A stretch of DNA of 64,000 bases from Prunella strophiata (GCA_036583965.1 JAZBQD010000021.1:16916266-16980265), one strand, 5' to 3'. Positions 49,612-62,939 are shown, counted from the first letter of the stretch. Notes: a model not told the origin generated them from the sequence alone. Translations and numbers: made by a program.

Positions 49612-52600
49612 CTGTAACACCGTGCTAGATGGATCTTTAAATAGCCAAGAGGAAAATTCTAAAATTAACGTTAATTACAATAATCTAATTTTTAACTCGA
49701 GCTAGTCACAAAGCTTGGTAAATTCCAGTACACTGCTAATTAACTGCATATATCGATTACATATTTTTTATTAAACCTTTCATTCTTCAGAAACCAAGAC
49801 ATCTTACTAGCTCTGTTTCGTTCATATGGAAGTTGATTTCTGACTCCTTAACTTTTTGTTCACCTTCTCAAGAACTCATTTTATTGCAGATATATTTTGT
49901 AGCAAATGAGACAAAATTATGCAGAAGGAGAGGCTGTGTTACCATTTTACACAAAAGACCTTTAACCTTTTTTGGCATTACTTCCAAGCTTCTCTTCTTA
50001 CAAATTATTCACTTCTCTTAACAGTTTTAAAATTGAGCTGAATTTGGCTTTTAAATACTGTAGAAAAAAAGAAAGGTTAAGACTTTCTCAAAACAAGTCA
50101 CCATTAGGTGCTGATTAGGTTATGAAAAGTTGAAAGACTTAAGTCCTGTTCACTTTTCAGAAATTGACTTAAAGTAAGATATTTATCCAAGGGTACTTAA
50201 CCCCCCCTCCAATAATCTCTCTAATTTTGAGTACCCACTTTTTCTGAGTCTGATTTATCTGTGTGTCTGAATTAAAAAAAAATCTGTAGAAGATGAGAGG
50301 ATTCAACAGGTCTTAAAAATCAGGCTTTTGGTATCAAAACTGGAAAAAAAGTTAGATCAATCTTTGCAAACTATAATCTAAACTTTTGGGACCACGCCTT
50401 CATGTGATGTAAGAGGAGAGGAGATGGTGGTATTATAGATAAAATCTTAGTATTTATTACAAACAGTATTCTGCACAAAAGCTGCCTTAAAATGTGGATG
50501 CAAAAGAGAGCCCTGGGAAGTGAGGATGTGCCACCAGTGTGGTTTCATAGCAAGATGTCCATAACACAGAAGCCTCTTCCCTGATGATACCTGCCATGAA
50601 AAAGGGCAACAGAAGAACATCAGCCAAGGAGAAGACTTTGATTCTCGTTTTAGTCAGACCTACAGGGCACCTGATGTGCCTAAAACTCAGGTGCTTCCCC
50701 AGGTGCAGTCTGATGTGAACTTTGCCTTTTCCAGAGGCCTCCTCTGATATTCCACCTCCATCCAATGAAGGGGAGACAGGCTTGACAGGGGTAGAATTAA
50801 ATAAGCAGCACTGCAATGCTGTGAGGATGCAGGAGGCCAGGTTTTGGAGCAGAAATGCATTACTTCATGCAAATAAATATTTTCCATGGCATTTGTTAGG
50901 TGTGGCAGCTCCACAGTAACTCCCTGCTACAGCTGAGGAGTTGAACAGTTTGAAAAAGTTCCTCTGTGTGGGCAAAGAAGGGTCATTTGTGCATCCACGG
51001 ATCTCAGCCTGCATCACAGCCTGCAACACCTTGGCACCTCAGTGTACCCATCAGGGCACAGATGAACAGCCTCCACTGCAAAGTGCTGGTCTACAAAATA
51101 ACAACATTTAATTAAAAAAAGTTATAACACCACTTGCAACTGCCTATTGTAATTATTTTACATAGAAAACAAGTTCATTCTGGTCTTAACTACGGGAAGG
51201 CATAAACATCTACTAATAGGGAAGAAACAAAGTTTAATTTGCTCACGGATCAGTGAAGTCCAAAAATGTGAATTCTTTTTGGGTGGACTCTGCCCTTTCT
51301 TGGAATTTAAGATTCAGGAGCAAGGGCCAGCAGAGCTTAGAAAGACAACCCTCACAACCTGTATCCACTCCTGGCTTCACTGACTGCTGCCCCTGTAATA
51401 AACTACCCAGAAACTGAATACCTCAATAAATAAAAAAGGGATCTCATAAGAGGTAAGTTTATTTTCTTAAAAAAAACCCTCCAAAGAAAGATACAAAAAA
51501 CCCTGGTTTCTTTATGATGGTAAAAGTCATGGACAATAACGTAAGCAACATTCTCTAGGAAAAATGTTCTAAAAATGTGTGGATATAGAGATAAAATATC
51601 ACCTGCTAAACAGGGGCTGTTAAAGAGGGCAAAACAGAGATATGCAATTTCAATTCTTCTACCTTTCACTCTTCAGGAGAAGCTTCACTTCACTATAAAA
51701 TAGATTCTTTTGTTTAGGTACAATAGTAGATATAAATTTAGAACTGCAACTTCTTGTTGGAAGTCATGCTTTTAGATACTTAAATTTATTTTAAAGTATT
51801 GCAAGTGCAAAGGAAGCAAAAGTTCAGTCTAATAATCAATAGGTTCTGCTTTAAGGGAATAAAATTACAGCTCTTTAAAAACAACTTAAAAAAATTACAG
51901 ACTCTCAGTTGAGCAACCCAGAAAGTCCATGTGCTGATGTATTAGGATAAAGGAGATAACACATTTTCAACAGTGGAATTGCTGATACTGTGTATAGTCC
52001 TGGTAAGGAATAGTTTTGTATGAACACCTTCATTTGCACCTTTAATATTCTTCTGCTGATGTTTTTCTCTGCATAAATCATAGCCACATTTGTGGGATGA
52101 CCTTTTCAACACCTGCCTTTTCATCTGGTCTGCTCACATTTCAAAAGAACAGTGCCTTTCATCTCCTGCAGTCCATATCTAATGCTGATCAAGCATATTA
52201 TGGAGCTGCAGAAAGAAATTACAAATAATACAAACTTGAGAACCAGCTTTATACTGGTGTGATCTATTCAGCATTCACAGTCAGTGATAGGATCAGATAT
52301 TCTCAGATTCTGCAAATCAAAAGTGCCAGGACTTTTATGTTACACTTAAAAAATATTAAATTGAACATATCCTCCAACAATACACTTATATATCACTGGA
52401 AGCTAAATTCCTCTCAGTAGCAGGTAATGTGTAGTTTTTGCTGGTGCTCTCCATTCACTTGGGACAGCTGCCTCTACACCATGAATAGGCACAGCATGAA
52501 TCTGCCACTGAGAATCATTTTGAGAAATTCTAGTTTGCAGTAAACATTCAATAGTTCACTGCTGAGTTAAAGGATTGATAAGTTTTGAGAAAGTTGGGGA

Positions 52601-53390
52601 CCAGAGAGAGTAAAGCAGCCCCTGTTCATTTTCAGGGTGGCCTGTGAGACACAGGGCACAGGAGGGAATGGAGATGTGTTTCTTGTATTTTAGGCTACTC
52701 ACTTCCCTCCATTCAGATCCATTATTCCAACACCAAAACGAGTTTCTACAACACTCTGGGCAGACACAAGACTCAGTGGTCTGTGACTTTCAAAAGTCAG
52801 AGTTTTTTCAGTTATAATTATCTGAATAAAGCTTGTCACTTCACTTTTCATGTTAACTTTTTGTAAGTAGTGGAAGAGCAACGCATAGTGAACAAGCGAT
52901 TCATTTACTGTCACGTCCATCAGTGGCAGACTCATGAAAAGAACATGTGAATCCTGGCTCAGAATGTCCCCCCTCCCACTGGCAGATGACACTACCTCCC
53001 TCAGTGACAGTCCTGTCACTGAGCAGTGGCTTTAGACCATTTCTCATGAACCCTTGTACACACTCCCCAGCATGATCTTACATTTCTTCTTAACCCCGCT
53101 GTTGCAATGCAAATACAGCAAATCCTCATCTCGCAGCTGCCTCATATAAAACTGAAATGGCATCAGCTGTTTGCCAGAGGGATGACTCTAAGACAAAAGC
53201 AAACCCTCACGTGCACTGCTCTTTGCTCAGGGAGCCATTTGATAGGAATGCTTGTTTCCTTTAAAAGCTGTTCTGATGAGGTTCAGTAGATTAAAGAATC
53301 TTTGCTGGCAGAGCCAGGGCAGCTTTTCACAGCATCATAAATCACTTGATGTAAAGAAACCAAAACACAATTCCTTCCTTTACAGGTGAG
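49612..53390. other. Spacer between NAT copies C and D
   Basis: AT-rich DNA with no recognised gene or element. A 106-codon minus-strand open frame at 52,699-53,019 has protein-like composition, but I recognise no family and see no convincing splice or start context. Leader exons of copy D should lie here but I cannot place them. Confidence 0.5.
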
Positions 53391-54263
53391 ATGAACCTCG
53401 AAGAGTATTTTGCAAGAACTGGCTATAAAGGCTCCACTGAAAAACAAGATTTGGAAACCTTAACCGATATATTCCAGCATCACATCCGTGCTGTTCCCTT
53501 CGAAAACCTCAGCATCCACTGCGGGGAGAAAATTACTTTGGAGTTGGAGCACGTTTACAACAAGATTGTGAGGAAGAAGCGGGGTGGCTGGTGCATGGAA
53601 AACAACCAGCTGCTGGGCTGGGTGCTGAGGGGCCTGGGCTATGAGACCAGCTTCCTGGGAGCCTACGTGTTCAACCCCCACCAGAACGCCTACGCCACCC
53701 TCATGACCCACCTCGTGGTAAAGGTCGTCATCGATGGCAAAGCCTACGTTGTTGATGGAGGCTTTGGTGTGTCCTACCAGATGTGGCAGCCCATGGAGCT
53801 CGTGTCAGGGAAAGAGCAGCCCCAGGCTCCCGGCGTGTTCCGCTTCACGGAAAAGAACGGCGTCTGGTACCTGGAGAAAATGAGACGGAAACAATACATC
53901 CCCAACCAGAGCTTCTCCAACTCTGACCTGCTGGAGAAAAAGGAGTGCCGCAAGGTTTACATGTTCAGCCTTGAGCCACGGACAGTGGAAGATTTCAGTT
54001 TCCAGTGCACATACCTCCAGACCTCTCCAGACTCCCTCTTCACAAAGAAGTCCATCTGCACTCTCCAGACCCCCGACGGATTCCGAGCGCTAATTGGGTG
54101 GACGCTCACTGAGACCACGTACAACTACAAGGAAAACATGGATCTGGTGGAATTTGTAACTCTTGAAGATGAAGAGGTGGAAAAAACCCTCAAAGAGAAA
54201 TTTAACATCACCCTAGAGAGAAAACTTGTCCCCATCAATGTTAAAGGATCTTACACAATCTAG
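53391..54263 (+). CDS. NAT: Arylamine N-acetyltransferase copy D (intact, 290 aa)
   Basis: A complete NAT coding exon of exactly the family's usual 290 residues. The start at 53,391 (MNLEEYFAR) follows a splice acceptor (TCCTTTACAG) by 5 bp. The triad is Cys68 (RGGWCMEN), His107 (THLVVKV) and Asp122 (VDGGFG); pocket positions are Phe125, Val127 and Tyr129. The C-terminal third is complete (SLEPRTVEDF, KKSICTLQT, LIGWTLTETTYNY) and ends VKGSYTI. It should transfer acetyl groups from acetyl-CoA to arylamines in the cytosol. Its middle part (about 53,570-53,930) is markedly richer in G+C at third codon positions than the other copies. A candidate poly(A) signal lies at 55,544. Together with copy B it is one of two copies here with an undamaged frame. 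Confidence 0.95.
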   Translation: MNLEEYFARTGYKGSTEKQDLETLTDIFQHHIRAVPFENLSIHCGEKITLELEHVYNKIVRKKRGGWCMENNQLLGWVLRGLGYETSFLGAYVFNPHQNAYATLMTHLVVKVVIDGKAYVVDGGFGVSYQMWQPMELVSGKEQPQAPGVFRFTEKNGVWYLEKMRRKQYIPNQSFSNSDLLEKKECRKVYMFSLEPRTVEDFSFQCTYLQTSPDSLFTKKSICTLQTPDGFRALIGWTLTETTYNYKENMDLVEFVTLEDEEVEKTLKEKFNITLERKLVPINVKGSYTI

Positions 54264-55677
54264 ATGGCCAGGAAAACCTACAGTAATGCTATGTGTGTAC
54301 AGCAGCTTCCACTGCCTGTGCAATCCCCACTGCAAGGTTATGGGATTCTTTTGCAGGTGACTGAAGGATATATCCATTAGTATGAGATTAATGTGAATTT
54401 CACTTTGGGAAAAATCAGGAATTTAAGACTCTTGAGTCAGTTAGGTAAAATTATTTGTTGGGAGATGACTGCCATTCAATTTTTGGCACAAATGTAGGGT
54501 TTGATTTGAATCTGGTTATAAGCTTGGGTAAGAAATATGTCTGGGGAATTTTGGACTGCCTGTAGCACATGAGTATGGATTATTAATTGTGATATGCTGC
54601 CAACACATTTTCTAAGGTTATTATAGGGAGACAAGTAATCTGTGAGCATTTAGACAATGAAGTACACATTTAAAAGTTCATTTTTCACAAGATCCAACCA
54701 CTCACAGCTCATCTCATTCCTCTACCTTTAATATGAGTGAAACATTGTCATCTTGGAAAGGAGCATTAGGAGGCATAATTCTTTCATCCATCATCCTTAG
54801 ACAAACCATAGGACAAAATGAAAACCATCACCATGTGCATCCCTCTGGCCATAACTGCAGTAAACTGCCCTAAGTAATTTTTGGTATGTAGCTATTCTTC
54901 TGGTGATGAAAATTCTATATATTGCAGTGTTATTGTGGCTGATGGGCTCTAGGGAGATAACTACTAAGCTTTGTTTCTGAGATATAATCATCCTATAAAC
55001 TGTGACTGGTACTTAAATGTCACAGCTGGCTTAGATTTACTTTTGTCCCAAAAGGGGTGGAAATTCTGTACTTTTAGGACTGTATTATACTTGTATATGA
55101 AGCTAAGCCCACTATGCCCTTAATTTTGTCCTGCAAACATGAGTGTCCATATGGCTGTCCTGAATGGGTACCATGCAGCACAGGAGCTTTAATGCCATTA
55201 GTGTTTGTTCATCTGTATCAAAGTGAAAAGACAACCCAAGGAGCCAGCCAAATCTAAAGGAAACCTTTTCTTTTTTCTCAATTGCGTTTCCCCATTTTCC
55301 AAAAAATGTTGTTCCTCCTACCATGCTTCTCTGCAAAAAGGTCAACCAAGGAAACCACTAAGAAAGGGGAAACATTCTTAAATGCATCAAAAAATAGCAG
55401 AACCACTGAAAAACACTCTTTCTCCCCAGCCTGTAATAAGCCTGAGTATTGGTCAAATGTTGATTCCTCCCACTGAACAGTCTTTTTGCTCACAGAGATC
55501 ATCTGATCATTAATCTCACAAATGCTGTAAGTGTATACCTGAAAATAAATAAAAGGAAAATGCAGACATCATGAGTTGTTTCAGGTACAGCTGCCCCCTG
55601 CACAGCCCATCTGCCAAGTGAGGGCTGTTCACTCATGCTGCTGATCTGCTGGCCAACCCTTCCCACCTCAAACTTCT
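54264..55677. other. 3' flank of NAT copy D
   Basis: Probably 3' untranslated and intergenic DNA. An AATAAATAAA stretch at 55,544-55,553 is the first strong poly(A) signal on the + strand. Nothing else is recognised. Confidence 0.45.
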
Positions 55678-55922
55678 TAGGATCACAGGATCACTGAGGT
55701 TGGAAAAGCCCTTTGAGATCGAGCTCAACAATCAACCCAACCTCACAACCATTAAACTCTGTCCTCAGGTGCCACTTCCAGGGATGGTGACTCCACCACT
55801 GCCCTTTTGGCAGTCTTGCAGTCCTTTCCTACCCCAGTGAAAATATTTTCCTAGTATCTAATCAAAACCTTCCCTGGCATAATTGGAGCCATTTGCTGTC
55901 ATCCAGTCCCTTGTTACCTATT
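55678..55922 (-). mobile_element. CR1 LINE 3'-end fragment
   Basis: The reverse complement of a CR1 3' end is recognisable by 'AGGATCACTGAGGTTGGAAA', 'CCAGGGATGGTGACTCCACC', 'TTTTCCTAGTATCTAATC' and the 'CATCCAGTCCCTTGTTACC' segment, in the usual order. It contains a short deletion around 55,770. It is truncated and has no coding capacity. Confidence 0.88.
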
Positions 55923-58900
55923 CCTTCAAACCTACTACCTGTCACTTCTGGAACTAAACAGGCCAATATTGAACAAATGCAGCAGTGGTGTTGGAGATGG
56001 TGAGTCCCTACAGGTAACTGGAGGAAGAGGTTGTAGGTTGAGGAAGACAGTCACTGAAAGAGAGGCCTAGGAGTCATCTCTGCTGGGCTTGGCAGATGGT
56101 GGTGTGTGCCAGCTAGTGGTGTGACCAGCTGTGGTGGCAGCTCATGGCCTGGGTGCACAGATAGTTGCACAGGGATAAGGAACTGAGAGCAAAGCAAGAG
56201 GTGACAGGGGACACTGAAGGATCTTACTGAGGCCAGAACACAGCTTCTCTGTTAATATGGAATCATGGAATTTGTTCATTAATTTGTGCTCACGTTATTC
56301 CCTGATATTAATGTCCCAATAAGGGTTTTTACCCCTTTCTAAATAATTGATCATGACAAGGTGCTCCCCGAGACCTCAGGGAACATTACAAGCTTCAAAA
56401 CATTGACCACCTCCATTCTATCTGATGGGATTCTCATTTACTCAGCTCACCAAACTACATTTCTCTGTGCCATCAATCACAGCTAGTTTCTTGTCTTGAG
56501 GACAGCCATTAACAGGGTGGTTATTTTGCCTCCCAACTTCCCTAGAGGTTTTCCTGCTGCTGCTCCCAGGTAATTGCTTGGATTTTGGTATGCAAAGGTG
56601 TCTTGGGGATCAATGGGCTCCTATCAGCATTTAACTGGGCCTGCAGTGATGGGACTCACCCAGCTACCCTTTCTACTGTTTGGTTCTTACCAAAGATGTA
56701 CAGAGCTGCTGGTGACTGAGGCTCCAACCATCTCCCTGACTCCCATCTGTTAATTTTTCATCTTGACATGACAATTATAAGCAGGTCCTCACTGAGAAAC
56801 ATGAAATCACACAAAGAAATGTCAACACATACAGCTAAGGAACAGTTTCACAGTTTAACTAAAGCTCCCCAAAAGCTGATGAAGCAGGTTATTGAGGTGT
56901 GAATGCCAGGCCTGAAATCCCTCAGATGTTTGAGATGAGAATGGTGCTAAAACCAAACAAAACCAAACAAACCCTGAGGCCTCATGCTGGGGTTCCATTA
57001 GCAAAGCAGTATTGTGGAAGCTGATGTTCTCCCAGCCTGAAAAGAAAACAAACCACCAAGTCCTTAAAGCATCAGCTCTCACAGAAACTTGAATTCACAT
57101 GCAGTAGGGAACTGTGGGATGTCTGCCATCCTTCCCTACCACAATGCTTTATTAGCATTCTCAGAGAAGGGTTTAATGAGAGCCTAAGTGATTTTGCAGT
57201 TTTAGTTGTGGACTGTTGTTCAAATGAAGCAAAACAAATGCTGAGAAACCACCCCCCTCCACCCCCAGACACATCTAATTCCAAATACCATTTAAAAGTA
57301 TGGTATTCCAATCAAGAGAAAGCCAAGACAATTTCTTTTAAAGTCTGAATGTTGGATGAAGTCCCAGAATCCCAGGCCCAGCTGCCCATTACACACACAG
57401 GCAATGCCCAATGGCAATGACAGCCACCCATGGTTGGAGCATTGCATAATGGAGAGTCTCATTAGAGAACAAGACACAGAGCACAAGAAACACAGTTCAA
57501 ACTCCACAGCACCACTGAACATCCTGCCCCTCCCCAAGAACCAAAGTTTAATCAGCTCAAGCATTACTAAATTCACACTGGATGGCTCACTTCAGTTGGA
57601 CTCTGGTCCTGGACTTTTTAAGATCCAATACTAAGCAAAATAGAAGTAAAAGAGAAACATCAGCAAGAAAGACAAAGTTGTTCAACACTTCCATATTTTC
57701 AAGCTCAGCAGCTATTACAAAATAAGCACCACCAGCCTGCCAAAGGGAGGGCCCAAACTTCACATGACAAGGGACAGACATACATGAGCTGTCAGTGAGC
57801 ACCACCTACAACCACACTTCAGGGTCACAGGCACGAACACTTCTGGTGTCTGGTAACCCTTTACCAGTTTGCAGGTAACCATTTTCTGTAATGAAGACAC
57901 TGCTTACCCAACTTGCTTCCGTTTTTGAAGAAGAAATACTTTTCATTTTAAAACATGACCACGTGGGAAAGTCCTACAGCTTAGGAGATTGCACATAAAA
58001 TGTACTGGAGCCTCTGTCAGTCAAGAAAGCCTGAATCAATGCAGGTTTGCTTTGTGAATATTTCACTGCTATGCTTACACCTCTGTCAAGAGTAGTTCAA
58101 GCACAGATTTTATACAGCAGAATGTTTCTACCTCAGGTAGGAAGCTTGAGTTGGACTTAAATCCATCCATAAATGTATTTATACCATTGGAAATGCAGAC
58201 AGGTATTTCAGAACATCCCACCATGTCTGCTTGTAACTCTGTACTTAAAGTACATTTAAAAAGTCACACAGGGCTGAGTTTTGGTTTTGTCTTGCTCACA
58301 GTAACACACTATGGATGGATGCTTTTAAAAGCACATTTTGCAAATGCTCCATGAATAAAAGATTGTGCTAAAAATAAGCAGCTGGTCTTACTGTAGCACT
58401 GAGCTGAATGTGAACAGCAAAGCTCCCAGATTTAAAGACAATAAACTAAAATCTACCTTTTCTTCACAGTTTGTTCAACACAGTTCTGTTGAAACAGAAC
58501 CAACCTTCCTTTGTCCCAATTCCAAAATCGTGGATTTTCTAGGAAGCTCTTTAGCTTCTCACGTGCTTATCCATGCACCATGTCACTTTCATGTCCAGCT
58601 GTCCCTCAGGAAATGACATGAAATTAAAGAGGCAGAATGCCCTTTGATGAGAATTACTCCCCACTGGACTGAACAGAACCCTGCAGTGCAGGAGAGCTCT
58701 CTGCAGAACACTGAAAAAGGAAGACTCCACATAGAATTCATCTCAGCCACTGCATTACCAAAATAACCCAAAAGTTTCTTCACATGGCACCATTGGACAC
58801 TTCCCCAGCCCACAGTCTCTCAGGACATGCAATTGCAGTGACATCTCCTGGTTGCTGGTGGTTCACCAGAACACACTTCACCCCTCAATTGTTCAGCACA

Positions 58901-60586
58901 GCTATGCAGGAATTCACTCTCCATTCAAGAAATGCATTCAAAGGAATCATTTTCCTACTAATAAGCAAGAAGAATAATGGGATGTATTCCAAGTTTTTCT
59001 TGTGATGACCAACAATAAATCATTTCATAGCTCAGGTCACATCTTCCATGGGAAGAAAAATGTCTTGCCATCATTAACTCCTTTTCAGCTAGCATAATAT
59101 ATGATCAGGTTTTAAGTAATTGAACCAGCAGCATTTAATTAGCTCTGAAAAACTATCTCAGATCATGAATCACAGCCTTTCCACCTGCACAAAGTCCCCT
59201 TACTAGGTTAAAAGTATATTTCTCTTTCCATGTGTGATCCATCTTGAATATCTAATTAGGTGCTCCTGATATATGGATCATAGTTCATGTACCACATGCA
59301 AAATACAGCAGACACAGTGTGTCCTTCTTTAAATAATTGAGTTTCATGTCTTGCTTCACTGAGCTGTTAAAAAAAGACCAAAAAAAAAAAAAGGCCTTGT
59401 GCCCATGGCAAAATGGGCACTCCTTGCTTCAATTAACAAATTCCTTTCTGCAGAGAGCCAGCATTAAGGATGAGTAGCTTGGACATCCTGAGGAAATGCT
59501 AGCAACAGCAATATTTCTCGTTGAAAGGCTGTACACAGAGAACTGCTGTGATTTTACACAAAAACACACTGATGTTTTTCAAAAGACTCAGAGCACCAAC
59601 TGACCAAAGAGAATGGTGTTTCCATCCTAACACTACTTCAGACAATGGCTTCATCACATGCTAAATAAATCAGTGCACTCAGCTAATGCTGGGGGACATC
59701 TGTGGCCAGCACAAAACAGGATCACTCCTTGTATCAGACTGTATTAAGTATAATTTTTTTAGATTAAATAAGCTAATCCACAATCATTAACACAAAACCC
59801 CACAGTTTTTATTCAGCTTTCAAGTATGTTTCTGAAACTGTTATTATGCTTTTATGACAAGACTTACATAATTATAAGATTGGATTTTTTTGCTGAAAAA
59901 GAGGCAAAATTAGAAAATTCCTTTTGGAAGGCAGAAACTAAGATTCACAATCTGCTCAGATGTCAAACTGTAAACGTCACCCAATATTTGGCTTGCTGTA
60001 TAAAAAAAAGTTTCACTACAAAATCCTCTATTTTAAAATAAACTTTATAAAAAATAAAATTCAATAAAGTGGATTTTATCTTTCTGTTCTTCTCCCATCT
60101 TATTTTTAGCACAGTAAAAAAGCTCACAAACCAAGCACATTTCTGCTGGCTTTTTTCAATTTGAGGAGAGAGCAGGTTTCATTTTCATAATAAAGCAAAC
60201 AGTGAAAGTTGAACTGCCTTACTGAATTGGACACAGCTCATCTTTACTCCAAATACTTCTTTCAGATGTTATCCTAAATTGTAAATAATGCTGCTTTTGA
60301 TTGCATGCAACACTCAATTTAACTATGCAGAACATTTAAAGAGACTGATGGGATGAGGGCCCCACTCATGAAAAGCTGCTGAGAGAGGAAAGGATGTACA
60401 ACATCCATTATATAAACACCCACTTTGGAAAGTGTCTGTCCTGTGGATGGTAGAAATTTCAATGAGAATAGAACAGATTTACAAATCCACCCTTTATATT
60501 AAATAGCAAAAACTCCAAACAATCTCCAGTTCTTGGTACTCTGTTTGGTAGGCATTAGGTAACAAGCTCCACTTGTGCAGTTGACA
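55923..60586. other. Spacer between NAT cluster and MPHOSPH6
   Basis: No exon is recognised. The right end includes the MPHOSPH6 3' untranslated region on the minus strand. A minus-strand AATAAA lies at about 59,808-59,813, which would give a 3' UTR of about 775 bp. The rest is AT-rich unique sequence with an A run at about 59,379-59,391. Confidence 0.5.
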
Positions 60587-60752
60587 TTAATCCTGAGGTT
60601 TTAAGAACATTTTCTTAGCTCTTTTACTAGGTCTTATGTTACTATTCCCCTCTTCAACTTCATCATCTTCATCTTCATCATCATCCTTGAGTACACGTTG
60701 GTCCCTTTTTCTCAGAAATTTCTTCCCTATTGTTCCCACTAATGTTTCATAT
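60587..60752 (-). CDS. MPHOSPH6: MPHOSPH6 last coding exon
   Basis: Read on the minus strand from an acceptor (TCTCTACAG) at 60,753, the exon completes an Arg codon and continues YETLVGTIGKKFLRKRD. An acidic run of Asp/Glu (about 14 of 18 residues) follows, then the C-terminus AKKMFLKPQD and a TAA at 60,587. The start and end match the C-terminus of M-phase phosphoprotein 6 as I know it from human. The acidic insert is longer than in human MPHOSPH6. MPP6 is a nuclear RNA-exosome cofactor that binds RNA and the MTR4-containing machinery and helps 3' maturation of 5.8S rRNA in the nucleolus. The intron to the previous exon is 456 bp. Confidence 0.95.
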
Positions 60753-61208
60753 CTGTAGAGAGAATAAAAAAAATACACCTTTTACTAAAATCAGGGGAAA
60801 AATTGTGGAGCATATCCTAAACATAATCAACAATTCAAGTGGTGTAAAAAAACTGGCCATTAAAAGCTTGGAGAAGCACAAGTACTACATGACTTATTAC
60901 ATTATTATTCACTCTGATAGTTTCAATTTGTTACCAGCTGGTAACAAGGAGGGAATTAGCATGGAATACCTGGATATCAAAGGGCAGAAAAACCCCTACA
61001 AGTGATGGAGAATTTACTCCCAAATGTGATGGATATTCAAGAGAATATACACCAGCATTCATGGCAAATCAATTTGGTACAGTTCCATAGCTATTGTGGG
61101 CTTTTTTTATTTTGTTTGTTTCCTTTCTGGGTTTTATTTCCCCACACATAATACAGTAACATATCATACTCCTAGCTAGTACTGATTATGTCATAAAAGG
61201 TAACTTAC

Positions 61209-61306
61209 CTTCTGGCCATTTCTTCATCTGACACATCAGCCTCCATTTTATCATCCTCTTCAATTTCTTCCTCCTTGCACTTAGAGTTCATTTTGATCAT
61301 TAACTT
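61209..61306 (-). CDS. MPHOSPH6: MPHOSPH6 penultimate coding exon
   Basis: A 98-bp minus-strand exon lies between acceptor TTTTCAG (61,307-61,309) and donor AG|GTAAGT (61,203-61,208). It encodes KLMIKMNSK, an acidic stretch, then DVSDEEMARR, whose last codon is split with the final exon. SDEEMARRYETLVGTIGKKF across the junction is the signature of the family. The frame is consistent with both neighbouring exons. Confidence 0.95.
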
Positions 61307-62214
61307 CTGAAAATGAAGTGAGAAACAGCTTAAACATGTAACCCTGACACAATGGCAATAGTGCTGAAATTCACTGGTAAAAGAACATAAGAGGTAAGAA
61401 TCAAGTTTAGTAATTATTTTCTGTTCCTGGTTAGGCTAGAGCCCATCATTATGAAAACTCATGAAGAAAAGGTAACAGAGACAATGTTTTCAGTGTATTG
61501 TACTACTCAAACATTCCTAAAGGACATTCCAAACATCTCCAGGAGACCAGGGAGTTAGATCATAATTAATTTTTCATCATGATGTTAGCACACAGACCTT
61601 GAAACAGTTTTGTTAAAGAATATCTTCAAGGATTTACAGTAAAAACCACGAAGCAATCTTATGCTGAGTCACAGGGACAGCACGTTCAAAGTAACTCAAA
61701 GAATCCCCTACATGGCCTTCTGCAAATCTCTTAGTCTTTACACCTTCATCCTCCTGCTTCAGATTCAGTGCCAACCTTTTCATTACTGTCCCTGTGTACT
61801 TCTATCAGCATGAATCATGGCACAAAGAAATTAAAGACTCTTGCCCAACATTTTTACTTTGAAAACTCTAGGTGTTGAATAAATAGGGTTGAGTGTTTGT
61901 AGATTGAACTCTGCATTCTATGTCAGGACAAAAAGTGAGCTTTTGTTTTGGTGAGCAGCATGTGGGATGGTTTCCTCACTTCAGGGAGGGAAAATCTGCA
62001 GGAGTCATGCAATTACTGACCAACAACACAGGGAGCTAAAAAGATTCTATTTACCAGATGCTGCATTGATCAACTTTTAGGGTTGAACGATGGAAGGATT
62101 TATGGAAGGTGCTGCAAAGGCCAATAAGGCTGCAGTGTGAACACTCAAATCCCCATCCCCAAGGGCTTCAATCCTAATGTGAGACAACCTCACACCAGGA
62201 CTCTGAAATGGTAC

Positions 62215-62305
62215 CTCAATTTCAGGATTGAATCCTTTGAAGGACATTCTGCCATAAACGAGATCCTCACATCGCAGAAAGCTTCTCTCCTCTATTATAC
62301 AGCTC
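62215..62305 (-). CDS. MPHOSPH6: MPHOSPH6 internal coding exon
   Basis: A 91-bp minus-strand exon lies between acceptor TTTTGTGCAG and donor GAG|GTACCA. It completes a Glu codon and encodes SCIIEERSFLRCEDLVYGRM followed by SFKGFNPEIE. This corresponds to the human segment with LLCEDLLYGRMSFRGFNPE. The downstream intron is 908 bp. Confidence 0.95.
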
Positions 62306-62939
62306 CTGCACAAAACCCCAAACCCAGCATTCTGTCAAATCATGCACTTTAAAAGTAATCAAATTAAACAAATGCAAAAAGGATGTGCCGTCTTCCTCCC
62401 TCACAAACAAACAAAGCCACAGTGCAATTTAAACCATCAACTACTTTCTGCTTAATTGCTCTGATAAATCTATCAGTACAAGGAGCTTGGAGTGCAAAGG
62501 AATCATTTTGGCCAGTAAAGCTGTGCCAGTTCCACAAGCAAAATTAACTCTTCTGACAAAAAGCACTCTTTGCTGCTATGGTTCCACCTACATTAATACT
62601 TTTGCCAGAATAAAAATACCACATAAATATCACTCCCCAGGTGGCACTACTATACCAGCAAAAGCTTCTAATTAATTTTTCATTGTGCTGTTAGACCTGG
62701 CATTAGTTGAGTCTATCAGGGTATAAAACACTGTGTCACTCTCTGTTCAGCAGACAGATTTCCCCCTTCTCCCTCCTTTTTTTCCTCTTTTAATGAGCAT
62801 GGAGTGAGAAAAGAAACATGACCCTGAGGCATTCATAATACACGTGTCAGATAAAAGTTTTTCTGTGGATTGTTCCATCCTTTTCCTCACACACATGTAC
62901 CTGTTCCCTCACCCCTCTTCATCTCCCATGTAAATCAAA

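Noticed and set aside
52699..53019. 106-codon minus-strand open frame with protein-like composition
   Set aside because: No family recognised and no flanking splice sites that extend it. I keep it only as a note in the spacer entry; a protein search would settle it.
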